Notes: a model not told the origin generated them from the letters alone. A stretch of 64,000 nucleotides of DNA from Streptomyces venezuelae (GCF_008642295.1 NZ_CP029190.1:4881501-4945500); one strand, 5' to 3'. Positions 53,698 to 63,162 are shown, numbered from the stretch's first letter. Program-made: numbers and translations.

Positions 53698-54962
53698 CTG
53701 GTGTCCTCTCTCGGCGTCAGGGCCTCGGCCGCCGCCTGCTGGTAGCGCAGGACGGCCTGTTCGGCCACCCGCAGGTCGCAGGGTGCGCTCCACAGCATCC
53801 GCCGTGCCGCGTCGTACCGCTCGGTCAGCAGCGGGTCCTCGGCCAGCCCGTGCCGGGCCACCTTCGCCCGGTACGCGTCCAGCCGGCCGCGCAGCTCCGC
53901 CCGCACCGCCAGCGGCGCGGTCACCGCCGTCAACGACTCCCGGGCCCGGCGCAGTTCGTCCTCGGCCCGCTCCTCCAGCGATTCCAGCAGCGGGGACAGC
54001 CGGTGCCAGCGGCCGTTCCGGCGGTGGTCGGCGGCTGCCGCCAGCTGCTCCTGCAGGGCGGTGGGCGGGCCGCTGACCGCCGGGACCTCCGAGGCGGCGA
54101 TCTTCGCCAGCACCTCGCCGCGCGCCGTCCGCGCCTCCGCCAGGGTCCGGTCCGCCCGGGAGAGCACGTCCCGCAGGGCGATCAGCCGCGCCTCCGCGTC
54201 CTGCCGCACGTCCAGGACGGCCTCGACCTCCCGCCGTACGTCCTCCAGCGCGAGGGCCGCCCGGTCGTACCGGGTGGTGTCCGGACGGCCCCGCTCCCGC
54301 CAGCCGGCCGGTGCCGAAGCGCCCGGTGCGGGCGTCCAGAAGGCCAGCGGGTCGGCGATCACCTCGGCGCGCAGCGCCGTCAGTTCCACGGTGATCTCCT
54401 CCAGGTCGTCGCCGGAGGGGTGCTCACCCGGCCGTACGCCCACCGAGTGGGCCAGCGAACGGGTCCGGTGGAGTTCCGCGGCGAGCAGGTCGATCCGGGC
54501 GGGCAGCGCCGACCACACCGTGTCGGCCGCCACCACCACGTCCAGCGAGCCCGCGTACAGCTCGTTCATCCGGGCCACCAGCTCCGCCAGCGACAGCCGT
54601 TCCGCGAGCCGGTCGCCGTCCACCGCGCCGCCCGCGATCAGCACCCCCGGGCCGCGCAGCCGCTCGGTGAGCTCGACCAGCTCCTCCCGGCCCGGCCAGC
54701 GGCGCCGCTCCCGGATCTCCCGGGCAGCCGCCAGCGCCCCGCTGTAGGCGTCGAAGTACGTCCACAGCCGGGTGATCGCCGCGTCCGCCGCCGCCCAGCG
54801 CTCCTTGGTCAGGCCGGTCAGCTCGGCCCCCTCCAGGAGCCGCCGTCCGGCATGGTCCTGGAGTGCCAGCAGCGAGGTCTCCACGGCCTCGTGCTCCGCG
54901 GCCAGCCGGGCCAGCGCACGGTCGACCTCGTCCCGGTCCATCACCGCCTCCGTTCCGGTCAC
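53694..54962 (-). CDS. Coiled-coil protein of the pknG locus, unknown function
   Basis: A 422-residue, almost entirely helical soluble protein (MDRDEVDRALARLAAEHEAVETSLLALQDH, ALEDVRREVEAVLDVRQDAEARLIALRDVL, WHRLSPLLESLEERAEDELRRARESL). It sits between glnH and pknG with almost no spacing and an ATGA overlap with pknG, so it is translated with them. It may be a scaffold linking the membrane sensor to the kinase; this is inference, and no named domain is recognised. Confidence 0.75.
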   Translation of the reverse strand: MTGTEAVMDRDEVDRALARLAAEHEAVETSLLALQDHAGRRLLEGAELTGLTKERWAAADAAITRLWTYFDAYSGALAAAREIRERRRWPGREELVELTERLRGPGVLIAGGAVDGDRLAERLSLAELVARMNELYAGSLDVVVAADTVWSALPARIDLLAAELHRTRSLAHSVGVRPGEHPSGDDLEEITVELTALRAEVIADPLAFWTPAPGASAPAGWRERGRPDTTRYDRAALALEDVRREVEAVLDVRQDAEARLIALRDVLSRADRTLAEARTARGEVLAKIAASEVPAVSGPPTALQEQLAAAADHRRNGRWHRLSPLLESLEERAEDELRRARESLTAVTAPLAVRAELRGRLDAYRAKVARHGLAEDPLLTERYDAARRMLWSAPCDLRVAEQAVLRYQQAAAEALTPREDTR

Positions 54963-54967
54963 CCCGC

Positions 54968-56023
54968 TCAGTCCCGGTACTTCGGTGCCGGCGGTGCCCC
55001 GATGCCCCGCAGATCATCCTTCAGGTGCCGCTCGTACGATGTCATCCAGGGACTGTTCCCGCCGCCCGCCCGGTAGTTCTCCAGCACTTTGTTGACGCGC
55101 CGCACCAGGTCGGTGGCGTCCTTGTTCATCGCCACCCCGTAGAACTCCTTGGTGAACGGGGTGCCCACCAGTTCCACCGAGGGGTCCTGGGCGGCCTGGC
55201 CTGCCGCGAGCGCATTGTCGGTGACGATCCCGTCGACCTGGCCGAGCTGGAGCCGCACCAGGCAGTCCAGCTGGTTGGGCACGAGCACCGGCACGGAGCC
55301 GTACGACTCCTTCTTCAGCGCGGCCTCCCCCGTGGACCCGGCGGCGGTGCAGATCCGCCGGCCCTTGAGGGTGGTGTCGTACCCGGTGATGCCCGACTTC
55401 CGGGGGGCCAGCACCTGCTGCCCGGCCTCGAAGTACGCCGTGGAGAACGCGACCTCCTCCAGCCGCTTGCAGTTGATGGTCATGGTCCGCACCACCACGT
55501 CCACCCGGCCCTCCTTCAGGGCCGGGATGCGCTGGCTGGTGGGAATGGCCCGGTAGATCACCGCGTCCGGGTTGCCGAGGATGTCCTGGGCGATGGCCCG
55601 CACCAGGTCGATGTCGAAGCCGGTCAGCTGACCGGTGGCCGGATCCCGGTACCCCCACCGGAAGCTGTTCTGGTCCACGCCCGCGACCAGCTTCCCGGCC
55701 GACTTGATCCGCTGGATGGCCGCGCCGTCCAGGCCGTTGGGGCGCAGGCTCGCCTCCGGGTCCCGGCAGGTGTCCGAACCCGGCAGCGCCGGGGACACCA
55801 CGGGCACCCGGGCCGACTGCCGGGCGGGCGGCGCGCCGGTGCCGGGCGCGCCGTGGGCCAGCGGCAGCAGCACGACCGCGGCCGTCACGGCGCAGGCCCC
55901 GGCCATCGCCGTCACCCCGCCCCAGCCGCGCAGCCGGTTCCGGCGCCCGGCCGGGCCCGCCCCGCCGTCGCCTCCGGCACCGTCTCCGGTACCGCTCCCG
56001 TACCGCCTCACGCGCATCCGCAT
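54968..56023 (-). CDS. glnH: GlnH-like amino acid-binding protein
   Basis: A 351-residue periplasmic-type binding protein anchored by an N-terminal membrane helix (GWGGVTAMAGACAVTAAVVLLPLAHG). The solute-binding fold starts at about residue 105: SAGKLVAGVDQNSFRWGYRDPATGQLTGFDIDLVRAIA, RVDVVVRTMTINCKRLEEVAFSTAYFEAGQQVLA, GRRICTAAGSTGEAAL and VDGIVTDNALAAG. No transporter genes are next to it. The gene order instead matches GlnH of mycobacteria, which senses amino acids such as Asp/Glu for GlnX and PknG. It starts two bases after the GlnX stop. Confidence 0.87.
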   Translation of the reverse strand: MRMRVRRYGSGTGDGAGGDGGAGPAGRRNRLRGWGGVTAMAGACAVTAAVVLLPLAHGAPGTGAPPARQSARVPVVSPALPGSDTCRDPEASLRPNGLDGAAIQRIKSAGKLVAGVDQNSFRWGYRDPATGQLTGFDIDLVRAIAQDILGNPDAVIYRAIPTSQRIPALKEGRVDVVVRTMTINCKRLEEVAFSTAYFEAGQQVLAPRKSGITGYDTTLKGRRICTAAGSTGEAALKKESYGSVPVLVPNQLDCLVRLQLGQVDGIVTDNALAAGQAAQDPSVELVGTPFTKEFYGVAMNKDATDLVRRVNKVLENYRAGGGNSPWMTSYERHLKDDLRGIGAPPAPKYRD

Positions 56024-56024
56024 C

Positions 56025-57428
56025 TCACCTGTACTCCGAAAGCCTGCGCCCGATACCGAGCAGCGCCGCCGCCGCGCCCACGGCCGCCAGGGCCGCCGCG
56101 CCCGTCACCAGTCCGCCCAGCGCGGCCAGGCCGCCCCCGGCCGCGTCGGTGAACTCCTGCTGCTCATGGGCCACCGCCTGTTCCAGGACGGCGTCCACGG
56201 TGTCGAAGGAGGCCCCGCTGCTCGTCTTGTCCCAGGACACCCCGTTCTTGTCGAGGCCGCCGATGACCTGGGGCTGTGCGAGCTCGTAGTCGCCCTTCAC
56301 ATCGCTCTCGCGGGCCGCCGCGTGCCGCTGCTGCCACTGCTTCACCCCGTCCGAGGCCTGCTCGACCGGGGTGCGGCCCTGCCCGTCGTCGGCCAGTTCC
56401 AGGGCCGCCGCCAGACCCGCGGTCAGATCCTCCATGTTCCGCGCGTAGTCCACGTCGTACTTGTCGGACTTGCCGTCCTCGGCCAGGACCGCGCCCCGCG
56501 AGACCAGGGTCAGGTTTTCGTTGGCCCGCGCCTGAAGCGAGGCGATCCGGGCGTCGTTGAGCACCTTCAGCGACTCCTGGCCCTGCGCCCGCGCCTCGTC
56601 CAGCCCGGACCGGGCCATGGTGTGCCCCAGCGCCAGCCACAGCAGCACCACCGTGGTGGCCGCCGTCGCGGCCAGCAGCCCGTGGTTGAACACCCGGTTG
56701 GTGTGCCGGTAGTTGCGCCGCTGGGCCCACACCAGGGCCGCGATCACCAGCACGCCCGTACCGAGCGAGGCCAGCGGCCAGGACCGGGCCGCGTCGTGGT
56801 CCGCGTACAGCCGGCGGGTCTCCGCCTCGTACAGCCGCTGGGCGGCGGGCAGCAGCAGACTGCTCATCTGTTCGTTGGCGTACCGCAGATAGGCGCCGCC
56901 GAGCGGCAGGCCCTGCCGGTTGGTGGCCCGGGCCTGCTCGATCAGCCCGGTGTAGCGCGGCAACTGCTCGCCGAGCAGGGCGATCTCCCGCCGGGACTCG
57001 GCGCTGGCGCCGGTGTGCGCAGCCGCCTTCACCAGCAGCCGGGAGGCGTTGGCGATGTCCTTCTCGTACCGCTCGCGGACCGCCCGCGGTTCCTGCCCGC
57101 CGGCCAGGAAGCCGCCGGCCGAGGTGGTGTCGGCGTCGGCGAGGGAGCGGTAGATGCTGGCGGCGTCCGCGCTCAGCGGCTGGCTGCGGTGCACCACGTC
57201 GTCCGCGGCGGCCCTGCGGTCGGTGATCTGCCAGGCCGTCACCGCGCCGAAGGCCACGACCAGCAGGGCCAGTACGGCGCCGATGATCCGCAGCCGCCCG
57301 GGCTCGGTGGTCGCGGCCCCGCGGAGCTGCTCCACGCCCTCCGCCCACGCGGTGCGCCGGCGCGGCGGAGGAGCGGCGGGCACGGCCGTGCCGCCCTCCG
57401 GCGCGGGCGCGCTGGTGATCGTGGCCAC
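56025..57428 (-). CDS. glnX: GlnX-like membrane signalling protein
   Basis: A 467-residue membrane protein with about four helices (IIGAVLALLVVAFGAVTAWQI; SLGTGVLVIAALVWA; GLLAATAATTVVLLWLALG; and a C-terminal AALGGLVTGAAALAAVGAAAALLG). These separate extracytoplasmic helical domains resembling chemoreceptor-type four-helix sensors. GTG 57428 is used because GGGGGAGG lies four bases upstream. In mycobacteria GlnX relays the amino-acid signal from GlnH to the kinase PknG; the same order here (glnX-glnH-coiled coil-pknG) supports that role. It is the first gene of the seven-gene unit. Confidence 0.84.
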   Translation of the reverse strand: MATITSAPAPEGGTAVPAAPPPRRRTAWAEGVEQLRGAATTEPGRLRIIGAVLALLVVAFGAVTAWQITDRRAAADDVVHRSQPLSADAASIYRSLADADTTSAGGFLAGGQEPRAVRERYEKDIANASRLLVKAAAHTGASAESRREIALLGEQLPRYTGLIEQARATNRQGLPLGGAYLRYANEQMSSLLLPAAQRLYEAETRRLYADHDAARSWPLASLGTGVLVIAALVWAQRRNYRHTNRVFNHGLLAATAATTVVLLWLALGHTMARSGLDEARAQGQESLKVLNDARIASLQARANENLTLVSRGAVLAEDGKSDKYDVDYARNMEDLTAGLAAALELADDGQGRTPVEQASDGVKQWQQRHAAARESDVKGDYELAQPQVIGGLDKNGVSWDKTSSGASFDTVDAVLEQAVAHEQQEFTDAAGGGLAALGGLVTGAAALAAVGAAAALLGIGRRLSEYR

Positions 57429-57633
57429 CTGACCTCCCCCTGGTCGCAGGACTGCTGTCGTCGCAGCAGTATGGCCGTACGGACGGCCGCGCACAGCACC
57501 AGGTGGCGGATCTTGCGTGATTCGCCCGCCGTCCCTGCCCGCCGGCCCTGTCGTTCATCCCACTGTCGTCTTCACCGTCAATACGTGCGCAGGACCGCCA
57601 CGGTTCCACTCCTGCCCCGGAGACCGGGCCGGT

Positions 57634-58683
57634 TCACCCGGTGCAGGCGGGAAAATGGGTGCGCAGTTTCGCCTGGACACGGGGCGGGGTGCCGAGCGCG
57701 TCCAGCCCGAGCAGGGCCGCGCCGAGCACCGGCGGGGACAGCACCACGGAGATCCGGGCGCGCGGCGCCCGTTCGGCGAGGCGCACCGCGATCCGGTCGT
57801 TGAGCTGCGGATGCCGGGCGGCCACCACACTGCCGCCCAGCACCACCGGCACCTCCTCGCCGAGCAGGTCCAGCCGGCCCAGGGCCACCGCCGCCATCGC
57901 CACGATTTCGTCCGCCTGCCGGTGCACCAGGGACAGCGCCACCGGATCCCCGGCGGCGGCCACCGCGAACAGCACCGGCACCAGTTCGTGGATCCGCGCC
58001 GCCGGCAGCCCGCCCAGGTGCAGGGCTTCGATCAGCTCCGCCATCGAAGACCGGCCGAAATGCGCCGGCAGCTCCGCCGCCAGCGCGGTCGGCTCCCCGC
58101 GGCCGTCCTCGGCCCGGGCGGCGAACCACAGCGCCTCCCTGGCCAGTCCGCCCCCGCCGCCCCAGTCCCCGGACAGCGGGCCCAGCGCGGCGAACCGGGC
58201 GGTCCGCCCGTCCGGCAGCAGCCCCGCGCAGTTGACGCCCGCCCCGCAGACCACGGCCACCCCGCGGGGTGCCGCGCCCGCCGGGAGCCCGGCCCGCAGC
58301 ACCGCGAAGGTGTCGTTGTGGACCGCCGTGGTCCCGCCCCAGCCGCGCCGCCGCAGCGCGTCCGCCAGCGCGGCCTCCTCCACCGGCAGGTCGGCGTTGG
58401 CCAGACAGGCCGAGACGTGGTCGGCGTACGGGAGTCCGGCCCGGCCGGCCGCGTCCACCGCCTCCGCGACCGCCTCGGCCAGCACGTCCACCGCCGCCTC
58501 CACCCCCACCACGGGCGGCTGGAAGCCTCCCGCCCGCCCGGTGCCCAGCACCGAACCGTCGGCGCCGATCAGCGCCACGTCCGTCTTGCTGTTGCCCGCG
58601 TCCACCGCGAGCACGGCGGGCCGCTCCACCCCGCCGGTCCGGCCGGTCAAGCCGGTCAAGCCGGTCAGGCCGGTCAGACCCAT
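57634..58683 (-). CDS. BadF/BadG/NagK-type amino-sugar kinase
   Basis: A 349-residue sugar kinase of the ASKHA fold. VLAVDAGNSKTDVALIGADGSVLG is the phosphate-1 motif, then VHNDTFAVLRAGLPAGAAPRGVAVVCGAGVNCAGLLPDGR, LGPLSGDWGGGGGL and VVLGGSVVAARHP. It most likely phosphorylates N-acetylglucosamine or a related sugar released by the GH4 enzyme and imported by the adjacent ABC system. The protein begins with four LTG repeats encoded by tandem 9-bp units, so the true start may be later. It overlaps the GH4 gene by ten bases. Confidence 0.82.
   Translation of the reverse strand: MGLTGLTGLTGLTGRTGGVERPAVLAVDAGNSKTDVALIGADGSVLGTGRAGGFQPPVVGVEAAVDVLAEAVAEAVDAAGRAGLPYADHVSACLANADLPVEEAALADALRRRGWGGTTAVHNDTFAVLRAGLPAGAAPRGVAVVCGAGVNCAGLLPDGRTARFAALGPLSGDWGGGGGLAREALWFAARAEDGRGEPTALAAELPAHFGRSSMAELIEALHLGGLPAARIHELVPVLFAVAAAGDPVALSLVHRQADEIVAMAAVALGRLDLLGEEVPVVLGGSVVAARHPQLNDRIAVRLAERAPRARISVVLSPPVLGAALLGLDALGTPPRVQAKLRTHFPACTG
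58642..58677. repeat. Four tandem 9-bp repeats at the start of the sugar kinase gene
   Basis: GCCGGTCAA twice and GCCGGTCAG twice run head to tail. On the minus strand they encode LTG units right after the kinase start and end close to the GH4 stop. The number of copies may vary between strains. Confidence 0.8.
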
Positions 58684-59939
58684 GCCAGGTGCTCCTTGTT
58701 GTGCGCGAGCAGCCGGTCCGTGAGGCCATCGGCCCGGTCGTACTGGCCCACCAGCGGGTGCGCCAGCAGCGCCCGGAACACCCGGTCGCGCCCGCCGCGC
58801 AGCGCCGCGTCCAGTGCCAGGTCCTCGTACGCCGTCACCTGCGCGACCAGCCCCGCGTACAGCGGGTCCAGGGTGGGCGCGGCCAGCGGCACCGGACCGT
58901 CCCGGCCGACCCGCGCCTGTACCTCGATCACGGCGTCGTCTGCGAGGAACGGCAGGGTGCCCCGGTTGAGGGTGTTCACCACCTGCACCGGGGAGCCGCC
59001 GTCGCCGAGCAGGGCCGCCGCCAGGTCCACGGCCGCCTCCGAGTAGAAGGCCCCGCCCCGCCGGGCCAGCAGCCCGGGCTTCTCCGCCAGTGCCGGATCG
59101 GCGTACATCTCCAGCAACTGCCGCTCCATCGCGGCGACCTCGGCGGCCCGTGAGGGCTTCGCTCCGAGCTCCCGGACCACCTCGTCGTGCGCGTAGAAGT
59201 ACCGCAGGTAGTACGAGGGGACGACCCCGAGCCGGTCCAGCACGGACCGCGGCAGGTGCAGGTCGGAGGCGATCGCCTCGCCGTGCGCGGTCAGCAGGGC
59301 CGGCAGCAGGTCCTCCCCGTCCGGGCCGCCCCGGCGCACGCCCCGCTCCCAGGTCAGGTGGTTCAGCCCGATGTGGTCCAGGTGCAGTTCGTCGGGGGAC
59401 AGGCCGAGCAGCCGGGCGAACTTCCGCTGGAAGCCGATCGCCACGTTGCACAGGCCGACCGCCTTGTGGCCGGCCTGCAGCAGGGCCCGGGTGACGATGC
59501 CGACCGGATTGGTGAAGTCGATGATCCAGGCGTCCGGGTTGGCCCGCCGGACCCGCTCGGCGATGTCCAGCACCACCGGTACCGTGCGCAGCGCCTTGGC
59601 CAGCCCGCCCGCGCCGGTGGTCTCCTGCCCCACACAGCCGCACTCCAGCGGCCAGGTCTCGTCCTGCTGCCGGGCCGCCTGTCCGCCCACCCGCAGCTGG
59701 AGCAGTACGGCATCGGCGTCCGCGACCCCGGCGTCCGGGTCGGAGGTGGTGGTGACGGTGGCCGGGTGCCCCTGCCGGGCGAAGATCCGCCGGGCCAGCC
59801 CGCCGACCAGGTCCAGCCGCCCGGCGTCCGGGTCGACGAGGACGAGCTCGGAGACGGGCAGGGTGTCGCGGAGCCGTGCGAAGCCGTCGACCAGCTCGGG
59901 GGTGTAGGTGGAACCGCCGCCCACCACTGCGAGTTTCAT
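58674..59939 (-). CDS. GH4 family 6-phospho-glycosidase
   Basis: A 421-residue NAD+- and Mn2+-dependent glycosidase of GH4. The nucleotide site is KLAVVGGGSTYTPELVDGF. The catalytic region reads LECGCVGQETTGAGGLAKALR, and IIDFTNPVGIVTRALL, CNVAIGFQRK and HIGLNHLTWERG contain the metal Cys/His. GH4 enzymes act by an oxidation-elimination mechanism on 6-phospho-beta-glucosides or related sugars. The pattern is nearest 6-phospho-beta-glucosidases. It overlaps the kinase gene and follows two permease genes, so it processes the imported sugar. Confidence 0.92.
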   Translation of the reverse strand: MKLAVVGGGSTYTPELVDGFARLRDTLPVSELVLVDPDAGRLDLVGGLARRIFARQGHPATVTTTSDPDAGVADADAVLLQLRVGGQAARQQDETWPLECGCVGQETTGAGGLAKALRTVPVVLDIAERVRRANPDAWIIDFTNPVGIVTRALLQAGHKAVGLCNVAIGFQRKFARLLGLSPDELHLDHIGLNHLTWERGVRRGGPDGEDLLPALLTAHGEAIASDLHLPRSVLDRLGVVPSYYLRYFYAHDEVVRELGAKPSRAAEVAAMERQLLEMYADPALAEKPGLLARRGGAFYSEAAVDLAAALLGDGGSPVQVVNTLNRGTLPFLADDAVIEVQARVGRDGPVPLAAPTLDPLYAGLVAQVTAYEDLALDAALRGGRDRVFRALLAHPLVGQYDRADGLTDRLLAHNKEHLAWV

Positions 59940-59944
59940 CGTGA

Positions 59945-60880
59945 CTAGCCTTTCACTCCGGTCAGGGTGACGCCTTCCACGAACGCTTTCTGGGCGAAGA
60001 AGAAGAGGACGATCACCGGGGCCATGACCAGCACGGTGGCGGCCATGGTGAGGTTCCAGTCGGTGTGGTGGGCGCCCTTGAAGGACTCCAGGCCATAGCT
60101 GAGGGTCCAGGCGGCGGGGTTGTCGGAGGCGTAGATCTGCGGGCCGAAGTAGTCGTTCCACAGGGCGAAGAACTGGAACAGCGCGACCGCCGCGATGGCG
60201 GGCTTCGCCATCGGCAGGACCACGCGCAGCAGGGCGCGGAGCTCGCCGCACCCGTCGATCCGGGCCGCGTCCAGGTATTCCTCCGGGATGGTCAGCAGGA
60301 ACTGCCGCAGCAGGAAGACGGAGAACGCGTCCCCGAACGCCAGCGGGATGATCAGCGGCCACAGGGTGCCGGACAGGTCCAGCTGCTTGGCCCAGAACAG
60401 GTACATCGGGATCACCACGACCTGCGGCGGCAGCATCATCATGGCGATCACCAGCAGCAGCGACAGCCGGCGCCCGCGGAACCGGAACCGGGCGAGCGCG
60501 TACGCCACCGGGATGGAGGACACCACCGTCAGCAGGGTGCCCAGTCCGGCGTACAGCAGGGTGTTGCGCCACCAGGTCAGGAAGCCCGGGGTGTCCCACA
60601 CCCTCGTGTAGTTCTCCCACTGCCAGGTGCGCGGCACCAGGTCCCGGGTGAGGGCCTGCTGATCGGACATCAGCGAGGTCAGCAGGACGAAGACGAAGGG
60701 CAGGACGAAGAACAGGGCGGCGGCCACGCCGAGCGAGTGCACGGCGATCCAGTGCAGCACCGCCCTGCGGCGCGCCGCGCGTACCGGCCCCGGCGTGCGG
60801 GCGGTACCCGCCGTGCGGGAGGAGCCCGCCGGGACCGGCTTCCGGGGCTTCCGCTCCACTACCTGGGCCATGTCAGTCAC
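59945..60880 (-). CDS. Sugar ABC transporter permease (MalG type)
   Basis: A 311-residue permease with six membrane helices. The ATPase-contact EAA loop is EYLDAARIDGCGELRALLRVVLP. PQVVVIPMYLFWAKQLDLSGTLWPLIIPLAFGDAFSVFLLRQFLLTIP is the conserved CUT1 MalG-like core. The N-terminus has an Arg/Pro-rich cytoplasmic stretch, so an internal start (MAQVVERK) is possible. It overlaps the first permease gene by eight bases. No ATPase gene is present; streptomycetes often share MsiK among CUT1 systems. Confidence 0.92.
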   Translation of the reverse strand: MTDMAQVVERKPRKPVPAGSSRTAGTARTPGPVRAARRRAVLHWIAVHSLGVAAALFFVLPFVFVLLTSLMSDQQALTRDLVPRTWQWENYTRVWDTPGFLTWWRNTLLYAGLGTLLTVVSSIPVAYALARFRFRGRRLSLLLVIAMMMLPPQVVVIPMYLFWAKQLDLSGTLWPLIIPLAFGDAFSVFLLRQFLLTIPEEYLDAARIDGCGELRALLRVVLPMAKPAIAAVALFQFFALWNDYFGPQIYASDNPAAWTLSYGLESFKGAHHTDWNLTMAATVLVMAPVIVLFFFAQKAFVEGVTLTGVKG

Positions 60881-61820
60881 CCGTCCCGATCAGTCCGCCG
60901 CGCCGGCGCATCAGCAGCGCGGTGAAGGCCATGCACAGCGTGAACAGCACCAGGGCCAGCACGCAGGCGGTGCCGTAGTCGAAGCGCTGGAAGCCGGTGT
61001 TGTAGACGATCTGCGGCAGGGTGAGGGTGGACTTGTCGGGGTAGCCCGGCTCGAACTGCTGGCCCGAGCCGCCGATCACCCCGGCCGCCACCTTCCCCGC
61101 CACCAGCGGCTGGGTGTAGTACTGCATCGCCTGGATCACCCCGGTGACCACCGCGAACAGGATGATCGGCGAGATGTTCGGCAGGGTGATGTGCCGGAAC
61201 CGCTGCCAGGCCCCGGCGCCGTCGAGTTCGGCCGCCTCGTACTGCTCCTTCGGTACGTCGAGCAGCGCGGCCATGAAGATCACCATCAGGTCCCCGACGC
61301 CCCACACGGCGAGCATGGTCAGGGCGGGCTTGGACCAGTCGGCATCGGTGAACCAGCCGGGCTGCGGCAGGCCCACCGCGTCCAGCAGGGTGTTGGCGGG
61401 CCCGGTGCCCGGGTTGAGCAGGAAGACGAAGGCCAGGGTCGCGGCGACCGGGGGCGCCAGGTAGGGCAGGTAGAACAGGGTCCGGAACATCCCCGCGCCC
61501 GTCTTGAGCCGGGTGACGAGCAGGCCGATGCCGAGGCCGAAGGCGACCCGGCAGGCCACCATCACCACGACCAGCCACAGGGTGTTCCGCATCGCCGGCC
61601 AGAACAGCGGGTACTGGGTGAAGACGTAGGTCCAGTTGTCCAGGCCGTTGAAGACGGGCGGGCGGAAGCCGTCGTACTTCGTGAAGGAGAAGTACACGGT
61701 GGAGACGAGCGGGTAGGCGAAGAAGACGCCGAACCCGATCAGCCAGGGGGCCATGAAGGCCGCCGTGCGCAGTGCGGTCCTCCTGCGCTTCCTGCGGAGG
61801 GTGTGGGTGACGGTGGCCAT
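60873..61820 (-). CDS. Sugar ABC transporter permease (MalF type)
   Basis: A 315-residue CUT1 permease with six helices (AAFMAPWLIGFGVFFAYPLVSTVYFSF, LWLVVVMVACRVAFGLGIGLLV, LFYLPYLAPPVAATLAFVFLLNPG, LTMLAVWGVGDLMVIFMAALLD, ISPIILFAVVTGVIQAMQYY, CVLALVLFTLCMAFTALLM). The EAA loop is EQYEAAELDGAGAWQRFRHITLP. It pairs with the downstream MalG-type permease and the upstream binding protein. Confidence 0.93.
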   Translation of the reverse strand: MATVTHTLRRKRRRTALRTAAFMAPWLIGFGVFFAYPLVSTVYFSFTKYDGFRPPVFNGLDNWTYVFTQYPLFWPAMRNTLWLVVVMVACRVAFGLGIGLLVTRLKTGAGMFRTLFYLPYLAPPVAATLAFVFLLNPGTGPANTLLDAVGLPQPGWFTDADWSKPALTMLAVWGVGDLMVIFMAALLDVPKEQYEAAELDGAGAWQRFRHITLPNISPIILFAVVTGVIQAMQYYTQPLVAGKVAAGVIGGSGQQFEPGYPDKSTLTLPQIVYNTGFQRFDYGTACVLALVLFTLCMAFTALLMRRRGGLIGTGD

Positions 61821-61827
61821 CGGGCGC

Positions 61828-63162
61828 CTACTCCGCCTTCGCGATGTCCGTGTCGATCTGCGCGTCCGTCGTGGCCAGGGCCGCCGGCAGGTCGCCGACC
61901 GCGCCCTTCTCGTGCCGGTAGGCCAGGTCGGTGAAGGTCAGCTGGTAGGTGCCGCCGTCGGCCTGCGGAGGGGTGGTGGAGGACTTGGGGTGCCGGGCGA
62001 TGTCCAGGAAGGTCTTGAAGTTCTCGTCGACCCGGAGCTTCGGGGAGGCCAGTGCCTCCAGGGTGGAGGGCACGTTGTGGATGCCGTTGGCGAAGGCCAC
62101 CACCGCCTCGGTGTCGGTGGTCATGTACCTCACCAGCTCCCAGGCGGCGTTCTGCTTCCTGCTGCCCGAGGCGATGCCCATGATCGTGCCGGAGACGTAG
62201 CCCTTGCCGTAGTCGGCGGCCTGGTCGTCGGGGACGGGCAGCGGCGCAGTGCCGATCTCGAAGGTCACCCCCGCCTCCTTGGCCATGTTGGGCCGCCACT
62301 CGCCGTCGATCTGCATGGCGACCTGGCCCTTGTGGAAGGGGTGCTCGGCGCCCCATTCGTCACCGAAGGAGGCCCGGAACTTCTCCAGCTTCTCGTACCC
62401 GCCGAGCTTGGCCACCAGGTCCTTCTGGGCGGCCAGCATCTTTGCGAAGGCCGGGTCCGCGGCCAGGTTCGACTTGCCGTCCGGGGTGAAGTACGTCGGG
62501 CTCCACTGGGCCGCCAGCCGCATCGGGGTGGTCTCGTAGCCGTGGAACGTCGGCATCAGGCCGACCTGTTCGTAGGAGTCGCCCTTGGTCCGGGTGAGCT
62601 TCTGCGCGACCTCGGTGAACTCGCTCCAGGTCTTCGGCGGGGCGGTGATGCCGGCCGCCTTGAAGGCGTCCTTGTTGTAGACCAGGCCGTAGGCGTCGTT
62701 GAGCAGCGGCAGGGTGCACTGGTTGCCCTTGAACTGGGTGTAGTTCAGCAGGGACTGCGGGAACACCTTCGCCTTGTCGATCTTCGATTTGGCCAGGAAC
62801 GGGTTGAGGTCGACGAAGGCGCCGGAGTTGCAGAACTTGCCGACGCTGTCGGTGGTGAAGGAGGACACCACGTCCGGGGCCTTGTCGCCGCCCGCCCGCA
62901 GCGCCTGGTTGATCTTGTCGTCGGTCATGTTGCCGGTGACCTTGACCTTGATGTTCGGGTGCGCCGCCGTGAACCGCGCGATGTTCTCCTCGATGGCCTT
63001 GACCTCGCTCGGCGCCGACCAGCCGTGCCAGAAGTTGAGGGTGACCTCGTCGGCCGGGTCGTCGGAGGCCGTGGTCCCGGACGAACCGGTGCACGCGGTG
63101 GCGAGCACGGATATCGCGGCGGCCAGGGCGGCTGCGGAGGTCAGGCGGGAGATTCTGGGCAT
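61828..63162 (-). CDS. Sugar-binding lipoprotein of the ABC transporter
   Basis: A 444-residue extracellular solute-binding protein (family 1). The lipoprotein signal is RLTSAAALAAAISVLATACTGSS with lipobox LATAC (Cys24). The mature part reads VTLNFWHGWSAPSEVKAIEENIARFTAAHPNIKVKV, PDVVSSFTTD, NDAYGLVYNKDAFKAAGITAPPKTWSEF, GQVAMQIDGEWRPNM and GTIMGIASGSRKQNAAWELVRYM. With the GH4 and kinase genes it probably imports a beta-linked or N-acetylated oligosaccharide. The spacer upstream carries short GTGCGTGTG-type repeats and probably the operon promoter. Confidence 0.93.
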   Translation of the reverse strand: MPRISRLTSAAALAAAISVLATACTGSSGTTASDDPADEVTLNFWHGWSAPSEVKAIEENIARFTAAHPNIKVKVTGNMTDDKINQALRAGGDKAPDVVSSFTTDSVGKFCNSGAFVDLNPFLAKSKIDKAKVFPQSLLNYTQFKGNQCTLPLLNDAYGLVYNKDAFKAAGITAPPKTWSEFTEVAQKLTRTKGDSYEQVGLMPTFHGYETTPMRLAAQWSPTYFTPDGKSNLAADPAFAKMLAAQKDLVAKLGGYEKLEKFRASFGDEWGAEHPFHKGQVAMQIDGEWRPNMAKEAGVTFEIGTAPLPVPDDQAADYGKGYVSGTIMGIASGSRKQNAAWELVRYMTTDTEAVVAFANGIHNVPSTLEALASPKLRVDENFKTFLDIARHPKSSTTPPQADGGTYQLTFTDLAYRHEKGAVGDLPAALATTDAQIDTDIAKAE

